A stretch of DNA of 9,578 bases from an uncultured Eubacteriales bacterium (GTDB lineage: Bacteria; Bacillota; Clostridia; Oscillospirales; Oscillospiraceae): assembly GCA_900553135.1 (NCBI GenBank), contig USCO01000083.1:1-9578 (forward strand). Reading direction: 5' to 3'. The notes beneath the pieces were generated by a model. It was not told the origin of the DNA. It worked only from the letters and a program-made list of their open reading frames with translations, and ran no database searches. Within the stretch, counting starts at the first letter, position 1; each line of letters begins with the position of its first letter. Position numbers and translations under genes: made by a program. Of the stretch, positions 6,606 to 9,578 are shown piece after piece.

Positions 6606-6634
6606 TTGCATTTTTCCCAAAGATATGATATGAT
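6606..6634 (+). promoter_or_regulatory. rplS promoter with extended -10
   Basis: TTGCAT (6606-6611, 3 of 6 to consensus) is followed after exactly 17 bases by TATGAT (6629-6634, 5 of 6). TGA precedes the hexamer, giving the extended -10 form TGATATGAT. The predicted transcription start is near 6641. The site is in AT-rich sequence immediately after the upp stop codon and is the only convincing promoter between upp and rplS. Confidence 0.65.
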
Positions 6635-6640
6635 TCCTTG

Positions 6641-6732
6641 GTCTGAAATAACGGGCGGTCCTCTGCCTAGGAACGCACAGGGGTGCGGGTACCAAACAGG
6701 CAAGAACGCCTATACAACAGGAGGAAATTACA
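6641..6732 (+). promoter_or_regulatory. Structured 5' leader of rplS, possible L19 autoregulatory element
   Basis: About 92 transcribed bases before rplS fold by eye into one long interrupted hairpin. GGGCG (6653-6657) pairs with CGCCT (6707-6711, one G-U), and TGCCT (6664-6668) pairs with AGGCA (6698-6702). At the tip, CGCAC (6674-6678) pairs with GTGCG (6683-6687) around an AGGG loop. The base of the fold ends 7 bases before the AGGAGG ribosome binding site (6719-6724). In an alternative fold, TCCTC (6659-6663) could pair with GAGGA (6721-6725) and hide that site. Leaders through which L19 controls its own synthesis are known in Firmicutes; whether this belongs to that class is inference. 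Confidence 0.45.
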
Positions 6733-7074
6733 ATGGATTTGATTCAGGCTTTTACTCAGAAGCATCTGAAGGCTGAGCCCCCCGTGGTTGAGGTGGGCGA
6801 CACCGTCCGCGTGCACCTGAAGGTTAAGGAAGGCAACCGTGAGCGTATCCAGGTCTTTGAGGGCACTGTGATCGCCAAGAAGCACGGCGGCATCGAGGAG
6901 ACCTTCACCGTGCGTCGTATCTCCTACGGCATCGGCGTGGAGAAGGTGTTCCCCGTTCATGCTCCCTCCATTGAGAAGATCGAGCTGGTGCGTCACGGTA
7001 AGGTCCGCCGCGCCAAGCTGTACTACCTGCGCGACCGCGTGGGCAAGGCGGCTAAGATCAAGGAGGCCCTGTAA
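6733..7074 (+). CDS. rplS: 50S ribosomal protein L19 (bL19)
   Basis: Large-subunit protein located near the 30S-50S interface. The 113-residue product is the normal length and is conserved throughout: MDLIQAFTQKHLK, then FEGTVIAKKHGG, then TFTVRRISYGIGVEKVFPVHAPSIEKIELVRHGKVRRAKLYYLRDRVGKAAKIKE. ATG 6733 is preceded by a perfect AGGAGG (6719-6724) at 8 bases. All ten Arg codons are CGT or CGC and none is CGG, whereas upp and uvrC on either side use CGG often; this is the mark of a highly expressed gene. It has its own promoter, leader and terminator, so it can be a single-gene transcript. The rimM-trmD genes often found upstream in Firmicutes are absent; upp is there instead. Confidence 0.98.
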   Translation: MDLIQAFTQKHLKAEPPVVEVGDTVRVHLKVKEGNRERIQVFEGTVIAKKHGGIEETFTVRRISYGIGVEKVFPVHAPSIEKIELVRHGKVRRAKLYYLRDRVGKAAKIKEAL

Positions 7075-7085
7075 TCCAAAGCGAG

Positions 7086-7115
7086 AAAGGAGCGGTGTAC
7101 CACCGCTCCTTTTTT
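7086..7115 (+). terminator. Rho-independent terminator after rplS
   Basis: A 12-bp stem pairs 7086-7097 (AAAGGAGCGGTG) with 7101-7112 (CACCGCTCCTTT) around a 3-base TAC loop, followed by a T tract (7110-7115). It starts 12 bases after the rplS stop and ends 27 bases before the rbgA start. No promoter is visible between it and rbgA, so it probably acts as a partial terminator that sets the ratio of rplS to rbgA message. Confidence 0.92.
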
Positions 7116-7128
7116 CGTTATCCCAGAG

Positions 7129-7136
7129 AGGAGGAG
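7129..7136 (+). promoter_or_regulatory. Ribosome binding site of rbgA
   Basis: AGGAGGAG lies so that its AGGAGG core is 8 bases before ATG 7143. This fixes the start and rules out the in-frame GTG at 7095, which lies inside the rplS terminator stem. CTCCT in the 3' arm of the terminator (7106-7110) is complementary to AGGAG here, so a message in which the terminator does not fold could hide the site. Confidence 0.8.
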
Positions 7137-7142
7137 TGTTCC

Positions 7143-8027
7143 ATGAATATTCAGTGGTATCCCGGCCATATGACCAAGACCCGCCGTCAGATCGAGGCCG
7201 ATTTGAAAAACGTGGACCTGGTGGTGGAGATCGTCGACGCCCGCATCCCCATCTCCAGCCGCAACCCCGATATTGATTCCATCTGTGGGGCGAAACCCCG
7301 CTTAGTCATCCTGAACCGGGCCGACCAGGCCGACCCCGAGGGCAACCGGACCTGGGGCGCCTGGTTCAAGCAGAAGGGCTGGTGGGTGCTGGAGACCGAC
7401 GCTAAGTCGGGAATGGGCGTCAATCAGTTCGCCTCCGTGGTGCGCCAGGTGCTGAAGGACCAGATCGCCCGCTGGCAGGAGAAGGGCCTGGTGGGCCGCC
7501 CTGTGCGGGCCATGGTGGTGGGCGTACCCAACGTGGGCAAGTCCACCTTCATCAACAAGGTGGCCCGGCGCAAGTCCGCCAAGGCCAGCGACCGTCCCGG
7601 CGTCACCCGGGGCAAGCAGTGGGTCACCATCGACCGGGGACTGGAGCTGCTGGACACCCCGGGCATCCTGTGGCCGAAATTCGAGGACGAGCGCATCGGC
7701 ATGCACCTGGCCTTCACCGGCGCGGTGAAGGACGACATCATGGACGTGGAGACCCTGGGCTGCCACCTCATGTCCTTCTTCCAGGAGCGCTACCCCCAGG
7801 CGCTGGGGGCCTATAAGCTCACCCAGCTGCCCCAGCGGGAAGAGGAGGAGAACGACGTGGCCTACGGCTACCGGCTGCTCCAGCTGTGCGCCCAGAAGCG
7901 GGGCATGCGCATTTCCGGAGGAGAATTTGACACCGAGCGCATGGCCCGGGTGCTGCTGGACGAGTACCGAGGTGGCAAGCTGGGACGCTTTACCCTTGAG
8001 ATGCCCCAGGACCTGGAACAGGACTGA
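7143..8027 (+). CDS. rbgA: Ribosome biogenesis GTPase RbgA (YlqF)
   Basis: GTPase that binds a late 50S precursor and drives its maturation in the cytoplasm. The 294-residue product begins with the family signature MNIQWYPGHMTK. The GTPase motifs are circularly permuted, as expected: G4 NRAD at 58-61, G5 region around DAKSGMG, G1 GVPNVGKS at 127-134 (Lys133), G2 PGVT at 152-155 and G3 DTPG at 171-174. A helical C-terminal domain (about 200-294) would bind rRNA. The G4 motif has Arg where NKxD normally has Lys. ATG 7143 is fixed by AGGAGG at 8 bases. It follows rplS, the usual Firmicutes order, but is followed by uvrC (3-base gap) rather than the common rnhB. It has no promoter of its own that I can see and probably depends on readthrough from rplS. 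Confidence 0.96.
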   Translation: MNIQWYPGHMTKTRRQIEADLKNVDLVVEIVDARIPISSRNPDIDSICGAKPRLVILNRADQADPEGNRTWGAWFKQKGWWVLETDAKSGMGVNQFASVVRQVLKDQIARWQEKGLVGRPVRAMVVGVPNVGKSTFINKVARRKSAKASDRPGVTRGKQWVTIDRGLELLDTPGILWPKFEDERIGMHLAFTGAVKDDIMDVETLGCHLMSFFQERYPQALGAYKLTQLPQREEEENDVAYGYRLLQLCAQKRGMRISGGEFDTERMARVLLDEYRGGKLGRFTLEMPQDLEQD

Positions 8028-8030
8028 GCC

Positions 8031-9578
8031 ATGACCTTTCAGGAGTTGAAGGAGAAGGCCCACGCCCTTCCTTTGAAGCCCGGCGTCTATATCATGCAGG
8101 ACGCCCAGAGCCAGGTCATCTACGTGGGCAAGGCCAAGGCCCTGAAAAACCGGGTGAGCCAGTATTTCCAGGATTCCGCCTCCCACACGGAAAAGACCCG
8201 GAACATGGTCGCTCAAATTGACCACTTCGATGTCATTATCGCCGACAGCGAGTTTGAGGCCCTGGTGCTGGAGAACTCCCTTATCAAGCGGCACCAGCCC
8301 AAGTACAACATCCTGCTCAAGGACGACAAGGGCTATCCCTATATTCGCCTGTCGGGGGAGGAGTACCCCCGTTTCTCCCTGGCCAACCGGGTGGCCGACG
8401 ATGGGGCCCGGTACTTTGGGCCCTACGCCAGCCGCCACAGCACCCAGGCCATTATCGACGCCCTGCGGGGCGCCCTGCGCCTGCCCTCCTGCGGCAAGCG
8501 CTTTCCCCGGGACATCGGGAAGGAGCGGCCCTGTCTCAACTTCCACATGGGTAAGTGCGATGGCTACTGCCGCCCCGACATGAGCAAGGAGCGCCACGAC
8601 GAGGCCATCGCCCAGGCGGTGTCCCTGCTGGAGGGCCGCTTCAAGCAGGTGAAGGCCGACCTTACCGCCGAGATGGAGCAGGCCGCCGAGGACCTGCGCT
8701 TTGAAAAGGCGGCCCAGATCCGAGACCGCCTGAAGGCCATCCAATTGCTGGGCGAGCGGCAGAAGGTGGTGGCCGGGTCCCTGGCGGACACCGACGTGGT
8801 GGGCTACTTCCGGGGCGCGGCCAAGAGCTGCTTTGTGGTGCTGCACTACGTAGACGGCGAGCTGGCGGCCAAGGACATGGACCTCATCGAGAGTCCCATG
8901 GAGGAGGAAGGGGAGGCGATCTCCGCCCTTGTACGGGAGTACTACGCCGGACGCACCCGCCTGCCCAAGCACATTTTGCTGCCCTGCGAGCTGTCCGACC
9001 AGGTGCCCCTCATGCGCATGCTGTCCGAGCAGGTGGGCTACCGGGTGGAGCTGGTCACCCCCCAGCGTGGGGCCAAGGCTGACCTCATCCGCCTGGCCAA
9101 CCACAACGCCGTGGAGGAGGTAGAGCGGGCCACCACCCGGGAGGAGCGGCAGAATAAGCTGCTGGAAGCTCTGGGAAAGATGCTGGCCTTGGATGGCGCT
9201 CCCAAGCGCATCGAGTCCTACGACATCTCCAACACTGGTTCGGATGACATCGTGGCCTCCATGGTGGTCTTTGAAAACGGCCGCCCCCTGAAGCGGGACT
9301 ACCGCCACTTCAAGCTGAAGGATATGGCGGGGCCGGACGACTACGCCTCCATGGAGCAGGTCCTCACCCGGCGGTTCCGCCGCTATCTGGACGGAGACGA
9401 GAAGTTTGACCAGCGGCCCGACCTGCTGCTCATCGACGGCGGCGAGAACCACGTGCGGGTGGCCCGGCGGGTGCTGGAGGAATTCTCTCTGAACATCCCC
9501 GCCTTCGGCATGGTGAAGGACGACCGCCACCGCACCCGGGCGCTGGTGCATCCCGACGGGCGGGAGATCGGAATCCAG
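8031..9578 (+). CDS. uvrC: Excinuclease ABC subunit C, 3'-truncated by window edge
   Basis: Nuclease of UvrABC nucleotide excision repair that cuts the damaged strand on both sides of a lesion. The frame is open for 516 codons to the right edge; UvrC is usually about 600 residues, so only the C-terminal helix-hairpin-helix region is missing. The N-terminal GIY-YIG domain (about 14-95) reads PGVYIM then IYVGKAKALKNRV, with Tyr20, Arg41, Glu81 and Asn93 at catalytic-type positions. Cys154, 168, 176 and 180 (spacing C-x13-C-x7-C-x3-C) match the iron-sulfur cysteines known in UvrC. The UVR domain (about 206-241), which contacts UvrB, includes DLRFEKAAQIRDRL. The RNase H-like nuclease domain shows YDISN (Asp398), PDDYAS (Asp436/437), LIDGG (Asp469) and RHRTRALV (His500). 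ATG 8031 lies 3 bases after rbgA with AGGA at 8020-8023, so the two genes are probably co-transcribed. Confidence 0.97.
   Translation, partial: MTFQELKEKAHALPLKPGVYIMQDAQSQVIYVGKAKALKNRVSQYFQDSASHTEKTRNMVAQIDHFDVIIADSEFEALVLENSLIKRHQPKYNILLKDDKGYPYIRLSGEEYPRFSLANRVADDGARYFGPYASRHSTQAIIDALRGALRLPSCGKRFPRDIGKERPCLNFHMGKCDGYCRPDMSKERHDEAIAQAVSLLEGRFKQVKADLTAEMEQAAEDLRFEKAAQIRDRLKAIQLLGERQKVVAGSLADTDVVGYFRGAAKSCFVVLHYVDGELAAKDMDLIESPMEEEGEAISALVREYYAGRTRLPKHILLPCELSDQVPLMRMLSEQVGYRVELVTPQRGAKADLIRLANHNAVEEVERATTREERQNKLLEALGKMLALDGAPKRIESYDISNTGSDDIVASMVVFENGRPLKRDYRHFKLKDMAGPDDYASMEQVLTRRFRRYLDGDEKFDQRPDLLLIDGGENHVRVARRVLEEFSLNIPAFGMVKDDRHRTRALVHPDGREIGIQ

Noticed and set aside
6638..6695. A TTGGT/ACCAA stem closing the rplS leader
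   Set aside because: The 5' arm would begin before the predicted transcription start (about 6641), so most of it is probably not in the RNA.
7095..7142. An in-frame GTG start for rbgA 16 codons upstream
   Set aside because: It lies in the stem of the rplS terminator and has no ribosome binding site, while ATG 7143 has AGGAGG at 8 bases and begins the conserved MNIQWYPGHM.
7302..9551. A 749-codon open frame on the minus strand opposite rbgA and uvrC
   Set aside because: GC-rich codon use with G/C third positions removes stops from the opposite strand. The translation is low-complexity (His, Gly, Leu, Val rich), resembles no family I know, and spans two well-recognised plus-strand genes.
1..9578. 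Mobile element, CRISPR array, tRNA/rRNA gene or defence system
   Set aside because: No transposase, integrase, terminal repeats, regularly spaced repeats or RNA gene signatures were seen. The genes form an unbroken core-genome block with uniform composition apart from short regulatory stretches.

Overview
The window is a contiguous block of bacterial housekeeping genes, all on the + strand, from a GC-rich genome. The proteins look like those of Firmicutes. Most start codons follow strong purine-rich Shine-Dalgarno sequences (for example AGGAGG before rplS and rbgA), and the rplS-rbgA (ylqF) pairing is typical of that phylum. High GC together with Clostridia-like ATP synthase sequences suggests a gut Oscillospiraceae-type organism (Flavonifractor/Pseudoflavonifractor-like). 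That placement is an inference from sequence character, not a search result.

Layout. Positions 2-3679 carry the 3' half of an F1Fo ATP synthase operon: atpA (5'-truncated by the window edge), atpG, atpD and atpC. An intrinsic terminator begins two bases after the atpC stop. A second unit follows, with a candidate promoter, a short leader rich in inverted repeats, a MATE-family multidrug/metabolite antiporter starting at TTG, tsaB (tRNA t6A synthesis) and upp (uracil salvage). The intergenic gaps are short and no terminator is visible between these genes. A strong-looking promoter with A-tracts lies inside tsaB and could drive upp on its own. The third unit is rplS (ribosomal protein L19), with its own extended -10 promoter, a structured leader and a strong terminator. 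Only 27 bases after that terminator, rbgA (50S-assembly GTPase) starts, followed 3 bases later by uvrC (excision nuclease), which runs off the right edge after 516 codons.

How the genes relate. The ATP synthase genes encode the catalytic head and rotor of one enzyme. rplS and rbgA belong together functionally, since L19 is a 50S protein and RbgA matures the 50S subunit. The terminator between them should make L19 much more abundant than the assembly factor. tsaB is separated from the tsaE/tsaD partners it often sits beside, and the MATE gene next to it gives no functional link.

I see no mobile element, CRISPR array, tRNA/rRNA gene, phage gene or defence gene, and no convincing undescribed protein system. 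The points worth a second look are regulatory: two candidate leader structures, an internal promoter overlaid on coding sequence, and unusual initiation regions at atpG and atpD. No stretch over 300 bases lacks a gene.
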